Translations under genes and position numbers: made by a program
The notes under the pieces: model-generated
Database searches by the model: none
What the model was told of the DNA's origin: nothing
Seen by the model: only the letters and a program-made list of their open reading frames with translations
Shown here: piece by piece, positions 1 through 9,900 of the stretch
Layout: the number at the start of each line of letters is the position of its first letter
Numbering within the stretch: the stretch's first letter is position 1
NCBI RefSeq assembly: GCF_007746795.1
Contig: NZ_CP036343.1
Span: forward strand, 3,900,369 to 3,964,368
Source: Gimesia algae
GTDB taxonomy: Bacteria; Planctomycetota; Planctomycetia; Planctomycetales; Planctomycetaceae
Direction: 5' to 3'
DNA length: 64,000 nt

Positions 1-403
1 GTTTCATCATCAGGTTCACCGCCAGACTCATGTTAGGTGCCAGAATCAGAGGCGTGGTCTGTGAAGCCGTCAAAACTTCATTCCGCTGCTCGGGAGTCAG
101 ACCTGTCGTCGCAGCGACCAGACCAATCTGCCGTTCGGCACAGATCCCGGCAATTTTGATCAGACCGGCTGGCAGGGAGAAGTCGATGATCACATCCACA
201 CGGTCCGTCAGTTCCGATTGGATCTTGACCCCGATCGGACCGATGCCTGCGACTTCCCCAGCGTCTTTCCCCAGAGCCGGTGAATTCTCTGATTCTAATG
301 CGGCTCCCAGCTTTAAGTCAGGGTCCTGACAGATCAGAACTGCCACACGCTGCCCCATTCGACCAGCGGCTCCATTCACGCCGATGAGTAGTTGATCGCC
401 CAT
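1..403 (-). CDS. dapB: 4-hydroxy-tetrahydrodipicolinate reductase, N-terminal part (cut by window edge)
   Basis: DapB reduces hydroxy-tetrahydrodipicolinate with NAD(P)H in the lysine/diaminopimelate pathway in the cytosol. The reading frame is open from ATG at 403 to the window edge, about 134 codons. It begins with the Rossmann nucleotide-binding stretch GVNGAAGRMGQRV and later shows the family signatures VDVIIDFSLPAG and VAATTGLTPEQ, then LAPNMSLAVNL, which lies near the nucleotide/substrate interface. The C-terminal substrate domain, with the catalytic His/Lys, lies outside the window. queG lies upstream on the same strand, about 130 bp away. Identification is from family motifs and is firm. 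Confidence 0.93.
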   Translation of the reverse strand, partial: MGDQLLIGVNGAAGRMGQRVAVLICQDPDLKLGAALESENSPALGKDAGEVAGIGPIGVKIQSELTDRVDVIIDFSLPAGLIKIAGICAERQIGLVAATTGLTPEQRNEVLTASQTTPLILAPNMSLAVNLMMK

Positions 404-535
404 CTTTGACTCCCGTTATCTATTATATATAAGGTATCTGTTTGTGTTTTTAATCACGGCAACTGTAGATGATCGTAATATACGTCATCCATTTTTTCCA
501 TTAGAGCCTGATACTTTCCCCAGCCATTTTCCAGT

Positions 536-1705
536 TTATTTACTTCGAGTTTCCATTTCCGTAATCGCCTGTTGCAGTTCCTGCCTGACACTCGGCTCCA
601 GTTCAACAGACAACTGTTCTTCCAGAAAGGTTTGAATCTCCGCATTTCCCAGCCTTCCCAGTGCCCAGGCCGCTGCGCCCCGAATTAACGGCTCTGCATC
701 ACTGAGCACCTTTTTCAACACAGGCACGGCACTCACATCACCGCGGTTGCCCAGCACAATCGCCGCATTCCGCAATAAACCCGCTCTGCCTGAGCGAGAC
801 ATCGGGGTACTGCGAAATCGATCCTGATATTCTGTTTCATCCAGCGTCAATAATTCACAGGCATCCAGGGGTGCATACGTTTCCACAGGCTGAAACGCGA
901 TTTCGCGGCTCAGAGGAGTTTTGCGATTCCACGGGCAGACATCCTGACAGACGTCACATCCAAAAGCCCAATCCTCTAAACCGGGGCGTAACTCCTGCGG
1001 GATTGGCTGGTCGCGTAATTCAATGGTCAGATAAGAAATGCACTTTCGCGCATCGAGAACGCCCCCTTCCACAAAGGCATCGGTCGGACAGGCATCCAGA
1101 CAACGCGTGCAGGTACCGCAATGCGAAGCATGATGCGGTTCATCATAATCCAGCTCGTCACTCAACAGCAGCCCGGCCAGAAAAAACCAGCTTCCCTCAG
1201 ACTTATTGAGCAGCAGCGTATTTTTCCCGATCCAGCCCAGGCCGGCCAACTGTGCGAAATCCCGTTCCAGTAAGGGAGCCGTATCCACAACGCCCCGCGT
1301 TTCACAATCCGGAAACGCCTCCCGAATCCGCCGAGAGAGCTGCTTCAGTTTTTTTCGAATCACTTTATGGTAATCGGTAGTTCCCCAGGCATAGCGCGAG
1401 ACCCTGGCTTCCGTACCGGTGACCGGCGGCGGTTCCTCTGTGCGGTAATTCAATGTCAGCATCAGCACGCTGCGCACGGAACTCATCACATGTTCGGGAT
1501 GCTGGTACGCGTCTTTGCGGCGTTCGAGATAACTCATCTCACCCGCGTAGCCTTGATTCAGCCATTCCAGAAAGTGGTGATAGCCTGCCGGAGTGATCGC
1601 GGGCGCCAGGCCGGCCAGGTCGAAGCCACAATCGTATGCCATCTGCTTGATCAAAGCAGATTTTCGACTTTGATCAGCGGCTGAGGAATCTGTTGCTTCT
1701 CCCAT
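536..1705 (-). CDS. queG: Epoxyqueuosine reductase QueG
   Basis: QueG is a cytosolic cobalamin- and iron-sulfur-dependent enzyme that reduces epoxyqueuosine to queuosine in tRNA, the last step of the modification. The 389-residue protein has the N-terminal DUF1730-type region, the conserved stretch [20 protein letters not shown] followed by IGKNTLL, and two ferredoxin-like cysteine clusters ([12 protein letters not shown] and [10 protein letters not shown]) that bind the [4Fe-4S] centres. A C-terminal HEAT-like repeat (around residues 335-380) matches the long QueG form. It starts with ATG at 1705. The next gene on this strand begins about 25 bp upstream, so co-transcription with the PhyH-like gene is plausible. 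Confidence 0.95.
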   Translation of the reverse strand: MGEATDSSAADQSRKSALIKQMAYDCGFDLAGLAPAITPAGYHHFLEWLNQGYAGEMSYLERRKDAYQHPEHVMSSVRSVLMLTLNYRTEEPPPVTGTEARVSRYAWGTTDYHKVIRKKLKQLSRRIREAFPDCETRGVVDTAPLLERDFAQLAGLGWIGKNTLLLNKSEGSWFFLAGLLLSDELDYDEPHHASHCGTCTRCLDACPTDAFVEGGVLDARKCISYLTIELRDQPIPQELRPGLEDWAFGCDVCQDVCPWNRKTPLSREIAFQPVETYAPLDACELLTLDETEYQDRFRSTPMSRSGRAGLLRNAAIVLGNRGDVSAVPVLKKVLSDAEPLIRGAAAWALGRLGNAEIQTFLEEQLSVELEPSVRQELQQAITEMETRSK

Positions 1706-1730
1706 AGTTTTCTCAAAAGTCGATTCATTT

Positions 1731-2528
1731 TCAGAGCGAGGGATGGGCCTGCATCTGTTCCCATTGAGCGTGCCCTACGCGCAGTACATCAGCGTCCTCA
1801 CGTTTTGCCAGAGGCGTATACCGGGGATGACGCGATTCTTTATAGGGGTTGTTGTGACGCGTATTGTAACAGCAGATGAAACCCCACCGCGGATGCTCGC
1901 TCTTATTCTGATCAGAACGATGCAGCAGATTGGAATGAAAAAAGATGGCAGACCCCGGCTCCAGTGTGCAGTAGAAGAGTTCCAGCCGTTTGCATGCTGC
2001 TTCGACCCGCTCGGGATCGGCGCCGGTCTGATCGCCGACTTTTCCATGGTCGATGCGGCCCAGCAGATGACTGCCTTTGAGCACTTGCAGACAGCCGTTT
2101 TCCACCGTCGCACGATCGACGGCGATCATACAACTGCCCATATCAGGAGACAGACAGCCATTGTTGTACCAGTAGCCGTAATCCTGATGCCAGGCCCAGG
2201 CGCCGCCGACTTTCGCTTCTTTCTGAATCATCTTGTGATGATAGTGATAAACTTCGTCGCCCAGCAATGCTTCCATGCGATCTACGACACGGTGGCTGGA
2301 GGCGATCGCACCATAAATATCATCGCCGACTTCGTTCTCGACATTCAGTTTGACCGCGCCCCCTTCTCCATCAGCGCGACTGAAGGTCACCTGCTGCATG
2401 GCCAGGTCGGCGCGACCAATCTGACCTAACAGAGTCACTTCTTCCTGACTGAATAGAGCATCCACAATCAGAAATCCATCCTGCTGAAACGCAGTCAACT
2501 GTTCTGCAGAGATTAAATCTGTGTTCAT
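1731..2528 (-). CDS. Phytanoyl-CoA dioxygenase (PhyH) family Fe(II)/2-oxoglutarate oxygenase
   Basis: The 265-residue protein belongs to the PhyH family of non-haem Fe(II), 2-oxoglutarate-dependent hydroxylases. The iron-binding HxD is visible as WHQDYG in the middle of the protein. The distal His is most likely in [20 protein letters not shown], where the downstream Arg would bind 2-oxoglutarate. The stretch [14 protein letters not shown] is the usual conserved strand between them. Many planctomycete genomes have such enzymes of unknown substrate, and the substrate cannot be told here. The neighbours (queG, pgk) give no pathway context. It starts with ATG at 2528. Confidence 0.85.
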   Translation of the reverse strand: MNTDLISAEQLTAFQQDGFLIVDALFSQEEVTLLGQIGRADLAMQQVTFSRADGEGGAVKLNVENEVGDDIYGAIASSHRVVDRMEALLGDEVYHYHHKMIQKEAKVGGAWAWHQDYGYWYNNGCLSPDMGSCMIAVDRATVENGCLQVLKGSHLLGRIDHGKVGDQTGADPERVEAACKRLELFYCTLEPGSAIFFHSNLLHRSDQNKSEHPRWGFICCYNTRHNNPYKESRHPRYTPLAKREDADVLRVGHAQWEQMQAHPSL

Positions 2529-2648
2529 AATTCACATCCCACCACTCTATAAGAAGCTGAAACCAGGACTCGAACAAACAGGCTACCCGTCAATCACAGT
2601 TGCCAGTTTAACGGAATTTCACAGAAGTATCGAGGATTTGCTGCTCCC

Positions 2649-2684
2649 AAAACAAAAACACAGCCCACCGAAAGATGGACTGTG
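2649..2684 (-). terminator. Rho-independent terminator after pgk
   Basis: Read on the minus strand, a 9-bp stem (CACAGTCCA / TGGGCTGTG, one G-U pair) with an 8-nt loop is followed by TTTTTGTTTTG. It lies about 30 bp past the pgk stop codon and should end the pgk transcript. Confidence 0.8.
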
Positions 2685-2711
2685 CTTTGATTTTCTTGAA
2701 TCTAGACCGAA

Positions 2712-3899
2712 TCAGGCTTCGTCCAGTAGATTGACAGCAGCGAATTCCTGACCTTCCAGCATCGCCAGGCTGGCACCACCGCCGGTGCTGACATGCGAAA
2801 CCTGGTCGGCAAATCCCAGCTGTTGAACTGCGGCGGCACTGTCTCCCCCGCCAATGATACTGGTCGAATCACTGTCCGCAATCGCCTGGGCAACCGCTTT
2901 GGTTCCCGCGTCAAACGGAGTCATTTCGAACACGCCCATGGGGCCGTTCCAGACAACCGTTTTCGCCGACTTGACTGTTTCCGAGTAGATTTTGGCGGTC
3001 TCAGGTCCGATATCCAGGCCTTCAAATCCATCGGGGATTTCGCCTGCTTTGACAACCTGCTTGTTACAGTTGCTGTTGAAGTCATCCCCACAGTGCGTGT
3101 CGACGGGCAGCATCAGTTTATCGCCCCCCTTGGCAATTAACTCTTTCGCGAGGTCGACCTTATCTTTCTCAACCAGGCTGTCCCCAATTTTTCCGCCTTG
3201 AGCCAGTGCGAACGTGTAAGCCATCGCACCACCGATGAGAACTTTATCGCAAATTCCCAGCAGGTTATCGATGACTTTAATTTTGTCTGAGACTTTTGCT
3301 CCCCCCAGAATCGCGACGAAGGGACGTTCGGGATTGGCAATCACATCGGTCAGATATTGAATTTCCTTGGCGACCAGGAAGCCGACGACCTTGGGTTTGC
3401 CGGACATTGCTTCGGGTACAGCCACCATGGAAGCGTCTGTGCGGTGGCAGGTTCCAAAGGCATCGTTACAGTAAATATCAGCGAAAGCAGCCAGTTCGCC
3501 TGCAAACGCAGCATCTCCTTTTTTCTCCCCGGCATTGAATCGCAGGTTTTCCAGAATCAACACCTGACCATCCTCTAGAGCAGCCACTTTGGCTTTCGCA
3601 TCTTCGCCGACGGTATCGGTCGCGAAGGCAACTTCCTGCCCCAGCAGTTCACCCAGACAGGTTGCTGTGGGTTTCAGGCTGTATTTGGAATCGCTGGCTT
3701 CTCCCGTAGGACGTCCGAGATGGCTCATCAGAATCAAGCGGCCGCCACGGTCAATGACCGACTTGATGGAAGGCAACGCCATCCGCACCCGACGATCATC
3801 GGTAATCTTGAGTTCATCATTCAATGGTACATTGAAATCCACACGCATTAATACGGTTTTGCCTGCAACGTCTACGTTTTCGATTGTCTTCTTTGCCAT
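2712..3899 (-). CDS. pgk: Phosphoglycerate kinase
   Basis: Pgk transfers phosphate between 1,3-bisphosphoglycerate and ADP in glycolysis and gluconeogenesis. At 395 residues it is of normal family length. The N-terminal substrate-binding stretch is MRVDFNVPL, followed by SHLGRP, LENLRF and CHRTDASM. The nucleotide-binding domain has [19 protein letters not shown], the GGGDSAAAV loop and a final STGGGASL. It starts with ATG at 3899. A hairpin terminator follows the stop codon. No other glycolytic gene (gap, tpi) is adjacent, so it appears to be a single-gene unit. Confidence 0.98.
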   Translation of the reverse strand: MAKKTIENVDVAGKTVLMRVDFNVPLNDELKITDDRRVRMALPSIKSVIDRGGRLILMSHLGRPTGEASDSKYSLKPTATCLGELLGQEVAFATDTVGEDAKAKVAALEDGQVLILENLRFNAGEKKGDAAFAGELAAFADIYCNDAFGTCHRTDASMVAVPEAMSGKPKVVGFLVAKEIQYLTDVIANPERPFVAILGGAKVSDKIKVIDNLLGICDKVLIGGAMAYTFALAQGGKIGDSLVEKDKVDLAKELIAKGGDKLMLPVDTHCGDDFNSNCNKQVVKAGEIPDGFEGLDIGPETAKIYSETVKSAKTVVWNGPMGVFEMTPFDAGTKAVAQAIADSDSTSIIGGGDSAAAVQQLGFADQVSHVSTGGGASLAMLEGQEFAAVNLLDEA

Positions 3900-4045
3900 G
3901 GAAACTTGAACCAGTCTCTTATTTTACAAAATTTGAATAGTTGGGTACTGAGAATGAATGCCTCAAATTGACTCAAGGCTTTCCTGAATGAAAAAATTTT
4001 ACACCGGTGAAAACAGAACGGTGAGAAATCAGTATGCTGTGAAGA

Positions 4046-4606
4046 CTACTCGTCCATCACATCTTTCTCTTTCGCATCCGCCATACTGTTGACTTTACCT
4101 TCGAACTTTTTGGTCAGTTCCTGAACCTGGTCTTTGGTATCGTCACGTTCGTCTTCGCCCATCACTTTGTCTTTTTCTGACTGATCGGCATGTTTGTTCG
4201 CATCACGGCGAATATTTCTGATTGAAATCCGGGCTTCTTCCGCCAGTTCTTTGACCCGTGATACCATCTGCCGACGTCGTTCTGTAGATAGCGGCGGAAT
4301 ATTCAACCGCACCACACGCCCGTCGGTATTGGGAGCCAGGCCCATATCACTGGCGGTGATTGCTTTGGCAATTTCGCCGACCATTCCGGCATCGAACGGG
4401 CGGATCAGAATCTGCTGTGGTTCCGGCACGCTGACATTGGCCATCTGTTTTAAGGGGGTCGGAGATCCGTAATAGTCAACCCGGACTGAATCGACCAGAC
4501 CGGGGGTTGCACGCCCTGTTCGAATGCCCTGCAATTGCCCCTGGAACACGTGAACCGCTTTGTCCATTCTCTCTTCCGCGTCGAGTAAAATTTCTGTCTG
4601 GTCCAT
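4046..4606 (-). CDS. frr: Ribosome recycling factor
   Basis: RRF, with EF-G, splits the post-termination ribosome. The 186-residue length is standard. The start has LDAEERMDKAVHVFQGQLQG, then IRTGRATPGLVD and VDYYGSPTPLKQMA, the classic RRF signature, and the long-helix stretch RRQMVSRVKELAEEARISIR with RRDAN. It is not next to tsf/pyrH as in many bacteria; pgk follows 146 bp downstream on the same strand, with no convincing hairpin in between. It starts with ATG at 4606. Confidence 0.97.
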   Translation of the reverse strand: MDQTEILLDAEERMDKAVHVFQGQLQGIRTGRATPGLVDSVRVDYYGSPTPLKQMANVSVPEPQQILIRPFDAGMVGEIAKAITASDMGLAPNTDGRVVRLNIPPLSTERRRQMVSRVKELAEEARISIRNIRRDANKHADQSEKDKVMGEDERDDTKDQVQELTKKFEGKVNSMADAKEKDVMDE

Positions 4607-4769
4607 GTTGCAAGTCCTTCGAATAGATAGCTTTAGCTGAGTAGAATCGTCAAATAATGGTTGGCACGCCGATTCGAGTCATAGCTCAGGCAACTGGCCT
4701 GTTCTACACCTGGAAAGGGAAGTGGCCTGATTTTAGTTGACCGGCTGATAAAATCAAACCGACAGACAC

Positions 4770-4808
4770 GAGAAAAACCAGCTGAATCAGGTCCAGCTGG
4801 TTTTTCTC
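4770..4808. terminator. Perfect 15-bp inverted repeat, terminator of the CBS-domain gene
   Basis: GAGAAAAACCAGCTG (4770-4784) and its exact reverse complement (4794-4808) flank a 9-nt loop. The stem ends in A- and T-runs on both strands. It lies 43 bp beyond the stop of the minus-strand CBS gene and upstream of frr, so it probably ends that transcript and insulates frr. Confidence 0.75.
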
Positions 4809-4851
4809 AGTAATTTGCTTTAAGTCTTTCCATGTCACTTCTGTTAAGTGC

Positions 4852-5331
4852 TCAGGATATCGGAGATTCTTCCCGGTTCATAATTCCGCTTAGATACAGC
4901 AGGTTTTTCTCTTGAGGAATGTTCGTACGAAACTGCAGGCTCTTATTACCGGCTTGCAGCAGATCACGACGGCTGATCTGTCCCAGCAGAGTCCGATCCT
5001 CACTCACCACAGGCAGCCTGCGGGTTGGAGTGCTGAGAAAGATCTGGGCGATTGTCAGCATATCCGTATCTTCCGATATACAACGCGCCTGGGTATCCAT
5101 GAATGGAAAGATCTGTGATGAGGGAAGTTGCTCATAGCTGGCTTTTATCAGCACATCCATGCAACACTTTTCAGAAAACACCCCCAGAATTCGATAATCC
5201 GCATCCAGTACGGGCGCTCCTGAAATTCGGTGATTCAACAGCATCCCTATAGCATCAAGAACATCCATTTCCGGAGTTAATGTAATTAACTTCGTGACCA
5301 TAATGTCCTTAGCGAGAATTGGTTTATCCAT
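4852..5331 (-). CDS. Tandem CBS-domain protein
   Basis: The 159-residue cytosolic protein is made almost entirely of two CBS motifs. The first is at about residues 8-60 (AKDIMVTKLITLTPEMDVLDA ... HRISGAPVLD) and the second at about residues 78-135 (PFMDTQARCISEDTDML ... RRLPVVSEDRTLLGQISRRDLL). A CBS pair usually binds adenine nucleotides and senses energy state or regulates a partner protein. No catalytic domain is attached and the partner is unknown. It starts with ATG at 5331, with GGAGGAGCG just upstream as ribosome-binding site. Confidence 0.85.
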   Translation of the reverse strand: MDKPILAKDIMVTKLITLTPEMDVLDAIGMLLNHRISGAPVLDADYRILGVFSEKCCMDVLIKASYEQLPSSQIFPFMDTQARCISEDTDMLTIAQIFLSTPTRRLPVVSEDRTLLGQISRRDLLQAGNKSLQFRTNIPQEKNLLYLSGIMNREESPIS

Positions 5332-5780
5332 CGCTCCTCCCCCCTTCTAAATTGGCGTTTAGAAACACAAGATAAATGAGTCACACTTCGAAAGAAATGA
5401 TTTCAAAACTGCTGAGGACGTGCATACTCACTTCAGATATGTCATGACGCGATTGCGTCTTAGTATTCATGTGTGGGAAACCTGTTTATTCTATCAACCG
5501 GAAAAGGGTTTCTCAAAAACATTTCCACTGAACACCTACTGGTTCACTAAACTTAAGCAGCGATATCCCCTTTTGAATCAAGCACTTAAAGAATTCGTCA
5601 AAATAAATTCTTCCTGACAGGACATCAAATTTGGTACTCATCTTTGAAGAGAGGGAAGACCAGACTTATCAGAAGCGATGTGAGACGCCTATAATCAGGA
5701 CTATGTATTATTGAAGTGGTTTAAACTTCTAAATCAGCGTCACATACAAGACTAACTGTCTAAAAATAGAAATTGATCAA
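5332..5780. other. Intergenic region between divergent CBS and AAA+ genes
   Basis: About 450 bp between divergently transcribed genes, so it should hold both promoters. It is AT-rich. A 65-codon open frame at 5420-5617 has no ribosome-binding site or recognisable protein character. No hairpin or repeat stands out. Confidence 0.5.
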
Positions 5781-6791
5781 ATGTCGCGCAGAGTGGAAAT
5801 TGACGGGGTAGGGTTGCACCTGGGACGTGCTGACCAGACAACCAGTGACTGGATTGGCCAACACGAAGCGTTAAAGCAACTCCTGGCCTGCTGGCTGGTG
5901 ATTGACGAAAAAGACATGCCACTGACGCCGCGCCTGGTGGGTACTCCGGGTATTGGCAAAACTTCACTCGCGATCGCAGGCGCGCGCACACGGGATCAGG
6001 AACTTTACATTTACCAATGCACGGCAGACACCCGACCAGAAGACCTGCTGGTCACACCCGTACTGGCTGAGAGCGGCAAGATTGCCTACCATGCATCCCC
6101 CCTGGTGACTGCGATGATTCGCGGAGCGATCTGTGTTCTGGATGAAGGCAATCGCATGAATGAAAAGTCATGGGCCAGCCTGGCTCCCCTGCTGGATCAC
6201 CGCCGCTACGTAGAATCCATCGTGGCCGGCGTGACGATTCCCGCGCACCCGGAATTCCGCTGTGCTGTCACGATGAATGAAGATGAATCCACTTTCGAAA
6301 TTCCTGATTATATTCTGAGCCGCCTACAGCCCAGCATTACCCTGGAACATCCCAACCGGGAAGATGAAAAAATGATCCTGCATTATCATCTCCCTTTTGC
6401 AAACGAACACATGCTCGACCTGACGGTTGACTTTCTGCAGCAATCCCACAGCCTGAAACTGGACTTCTCAACCCGTGATGGCATTAACGTCCTCCGGCTG
6501 GCTTTAAAACGTGCAGCCCAGGATAAAGACCATCCCCTCAGTAAAGATGTCATCTGGCTGGAATCACTCAAAGCCTGCCTGGGTGAAGATGCCCTCGATC
6601 TCGAATCGCTGTCTGAAAAACGCACGCAGAACCTGGGCGGAAATATGATGCCGATGGGTCTGGGCGATTTCTTTTTTGCTCCGGATAACCCGTTACATCC
6701 GGATCGAGATGATGATGACGATGATGATGACGATGATGATTTCGATGACCTGGATTACGATGACGACGATGAGGACCAGGATCAGTATTAG
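5781..6791 (+). CDS. MoxR-type AAA+ ATPase with poly-aspartate C-terminal tail
   Basis: The 336-residue cytosolic AAA+ protein resembles MoxR/dynein-related ATPases, which act as chaperones that load cofactors or remodel partners, often with VWA-domain proteins. Walker A is GTPGIGKTS at residues 54-62, Walker B is ICVLDEGNR near residues 112-120, and sensor 1 is in CAVTMNEDE. An arginine-finger-like segment follows in DYILSRLQP. The last 30 or so residues are an almost pure Asp/Glu run encoded by GAT/GAC repeats. No VWA gene is adjacent, so the partner is unknown. It starts with ATG at 5781. Confidence 0.85.
   Translation: MSRRVEIDGVGLHLGRADQTTSDWIGQHEALKQLLACWLVIDEKDMPLTPRLVGTPGIGKTSLAIAGARTRDQELYIYQCTADTRPEDLLVTPVLAESGKIAYHASPLVTAMIRGAICVLDEGNRMNEKSWASLAPLLDHRRYVESIVAGVTIPAHPEFRCAVTMNEDESTFEIPDYILSRLQPSITLEHPNREDEKMILHYHLPFANEHMLDLTVDFLQQSHSLKLDFSTRDGINVLRLALKRAAQDKDHPLSKDVIWLESLKACLGEDALDLESLSEKRTQNLGGNMMPMGLGDFFFAPDNPLHPDRDDDDDDDDDDDFDDLDYDDDDEDQDQY
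6704..6788 (+). repeat. GAY-rich low-complexity tract encoding the Asp tail
   Basis: The 3' end of the AAA+ gene is a run of GAT/GAC codons with a few TTC, CTG and TAC breaks. It encodes about 28 residues, mostly aspartate. Such tracts can change length by replication slippage without breaking the frame. Confidence 0.8.
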
Positions 6792-6911
6792 AGCGAGCAC
6801 ATTTGACCATAGCGCCTCTCAATCTATTATACTCGGTCAAATAGACCCAGAGACGCTACAGTAAAACTGGCTACGGTCTAACCTGTAATTACGGGGTCGA
6901 AGTCAAAACTG

Positions 6912-9900
6912 CTATGGTTTTTTTGCCGCAATCGGCGGATCTTCAAAACTGAGTCGGATCTGAAATGGCTCGATGAGAATATCGTTGCGTTCGAGATCAG
7001 GGACTACCCAGATCCTTAAACGATTGCTGGTAGTCGTCTCCTTGAGAACAACATCTCCATTTCTCAAGTCAACAACCTGCAAATCAACCTGTGTTCCATC
7101 AGTCGAGGTAATCCCCCTGATTCTGCGAATGCCAAAGGTCATCACTGGCAAATCTAAAAACTGAGAGAAATCAATCCCCTGTGTTTCCAGAGGCAGTGAC
7201 CACATTAATTCTCCCGTCTGTCGATCGATGGAATAGGCCATTCCATTAAACAGATAGGAAGTCAGGCTCAACGATCGAAATACCACCCTGCCTCTGGTGG
7301 CATCTGCTCTGTCCGCAGCGATATAAGGCAGACTGACAAATACCAGGTACTGACGTGAATTTCTGAGTACGAGCAGGTTGATCATCTTGGATGCAGGCTG
7401 CCCTTGGACTGCAAATTTCTGTTCGCCTGTCATTAAATCCAGAAAAGCAATCGTCCCATCTGGATGCATCATGACAATTTCATAATTCTGTCCCAGCGTA
7501 TAAATTGAATTCTCGCTCAGCTTCTGACTCCAGATTTCCTCATCCTTTGTCAGATCCTTCAGATGCAGCTGGCGGTCATTGTCTGCTTCGATCGTCAAAG
7601 TGAGTAGATAGCGTTCGAAGGCAAAGATCGGCGACTCCCCCTGATCCAGCTTGAATGTGTTAATCACATCACCATTCTGACCACTCAACACAACATAGCG
7701 TTGCTCAGCCTGTTCCTGGCCTGCGATGACTATCACATGCTCTGCATCACCATAATGCCTGCTGCTGATGCCAAATCCCTGTTGCTTCCATAAGATTTCT
7801 CCCGTCAGCAAATCAGCGGCGATCAGATCTGAACCGATCTGGTAACAGATAAATTCCTCGTTGATTGTCCCGATTCGCCCCAATAATTCACGATCCATGT
7901 TTCGAGTAAGATACTCGCGCAACACAGGTGCCACCCCGGTACGTTCAATCGAAATATAATCTCGCACACTGGGAGGGCCGGACATGAGACGCTGTTTCCA
8001 TAACAGCAGAGGTCGGTCTTCTGAATCGCGATTCAGAGTATCCAGAATAAAAAATTCGGCGCCAAAATTGACCACGAGATACTGTTGAAACACACGCGCT
8101 GAAAAATAGGGTTGCTGGGGAACTTCAATTTCGGCTTTCAAAAGAGAGAACGACCATTGCGGTTGCCCCTGGCCATCGTAAGCAAAGAGCCACTCTTTAG
8201 CAGGCCCGACTTCGAGTCGATAGTTATTGAATAAAGCATTGGACAGGCCAATAATCTCAACCGTCAGTGAAGTATTCTGTCCTTTGTTTTGCTCCCCACG
8301 ATAGACCTCGACCGACTTTCCCTGCCAGGCCGACGCACTCACTGCCTGCTTGCGGTCAAGTTGTGCTTCCCATTGTTCAGCCAGCTGCGACGCGGTTTTA
8401 CCATCCATGCAAACCACGTCCGGCCAGCGCGTGCGCAGCTCGCCAATATATTCTTCGGCTTGAGCGTTTCGATTTGCGGAGAGATAAATCTCTGTCAATT
8501 TTGCTGTCGCGTAGGCAGCCACTACAGGCTGCTGCGACGAACGAAGATGCTTGAGATGCCGCATCAGAGCACTCTGTAAATAAGCTCGATCTTCTTCCTG
8601 CGCAGAATCGATCTCCTGATCCAGTCGGGCTACCAGAATCATGCGGGCCTGCTGGGTTTCAGGCAGGTTGCCACAACATTGCAGAAATCGTTCCAAGGCA
8701 ACACGATCTGCATGGACCAGCTTTTCCGAATAATATCGCGAAAAGAATGCGGCAATCTTCTTTCGATCTTCCACGGAGGCCCGCAGAGTCAGTAGTTCCA
8801 GCTGAGACCGTATCCAGCGATCCGTGCGGACAAATTCTCCCCCTTTCACCGGCTCCGATTCCAGCAGACCTTTCAGTTCGGACAGTCTGAGATAATTCAG
8901 AAGAGCGGCCTGCAGATTTCCACGCTGCTGATAATTCACCGCCAGAATCTGAAAGAATCTCTTTCGCTGCCCTTCGTCCACCAGCAAGCTTTTCATTTTG
9001 GGAATCAGCTTTTCATTCGGTGCGAAATCATGACCCAGGCTTTCCAGGAAGATATCTGCATACAGCCGCCGGGCACGCAGTGTCGGTTTAATCTGAAGCG
9101 ACTGATCTATAAACTGCATCGCCTGGGTGACATCCCCCGCAAACAGCTTCAACTCACCCTTTAACAGCTGTGCGATTGCCTGGTCTTCTGGCTGCTTTGA
9201 GAGACTCGCCTGTCGAATCTGCTCCTCGATCGCTGTGACTGACTGGAAACCGACCACTTCAGATTCACTCTGAGAGACCAGCATTCCTCCAGCGGCTGCC
9301 AGATTTCCAACCAGACCTTCCGTTTCAACGCGTGTTCTGGCCAGAACCAATCCATCATCAAGACGGATGCTTAATATTTCTCCCGTCTCAACAGGCTGGT
9401 AATAGGTATTCTTCACTACAATTCCCCGGCCACTGGGTGCACCGATTGGCTGTGGTTTCGGCCAGGCAAGAGAGCCATCGCTCAGCTTCAATGCCTCGAT
9501 CTGGTCATTTCCCACAAGCAGGATTTTCCCGTCGTGAATTGTGGCAATGAACAGATTATTTCGTCTGGGACGTGACCAGATCAAACGCCCATCGAACAGA
9601 CTCAGGCATTGCAGTGTCTGAGACTTTCTGGATTCGATCAATACGCGGTTACCAATGATCACGGGAGTAAACTCGGCCCAGCCTTCGTCATTTCCATTGA
9701 AATCGCGGGCGAAAGCGGCAAACATGGAAATTTCTTTACCGCCGGTATCAACCTGCCTCCAGAGCAGCTTACGTTGAATGAGATCAATGCCGATCGTGCA
9801 ACCGGAACCCGTGGGACAGACCAGGACTCCATGCGCGGCAGAGGGACTCAAGCCTATCCTGCGGCGAATATGATCAAGAGGACGACGATCCGTTGTATAA

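Noticed and set aside
1743..2429. 228-codon open frame on the plus strand
   Set aside because: It is antisense to the PhyH-like gene, which has clear family motifs. This frame has none and no ribosome-binding site.
3985..4015. Palindrome-like TTTTACACCGGTGAAAA after frr
   Set aside because: Arms are imperfect and there is no room for a loop, so it would not make a terminator hairpin.
5420..5617. 65-codon plus-strand frame in the spacer before the AAA+ gene
   Set aside because: No ribosome-binding site, no domain and low protein-like character.
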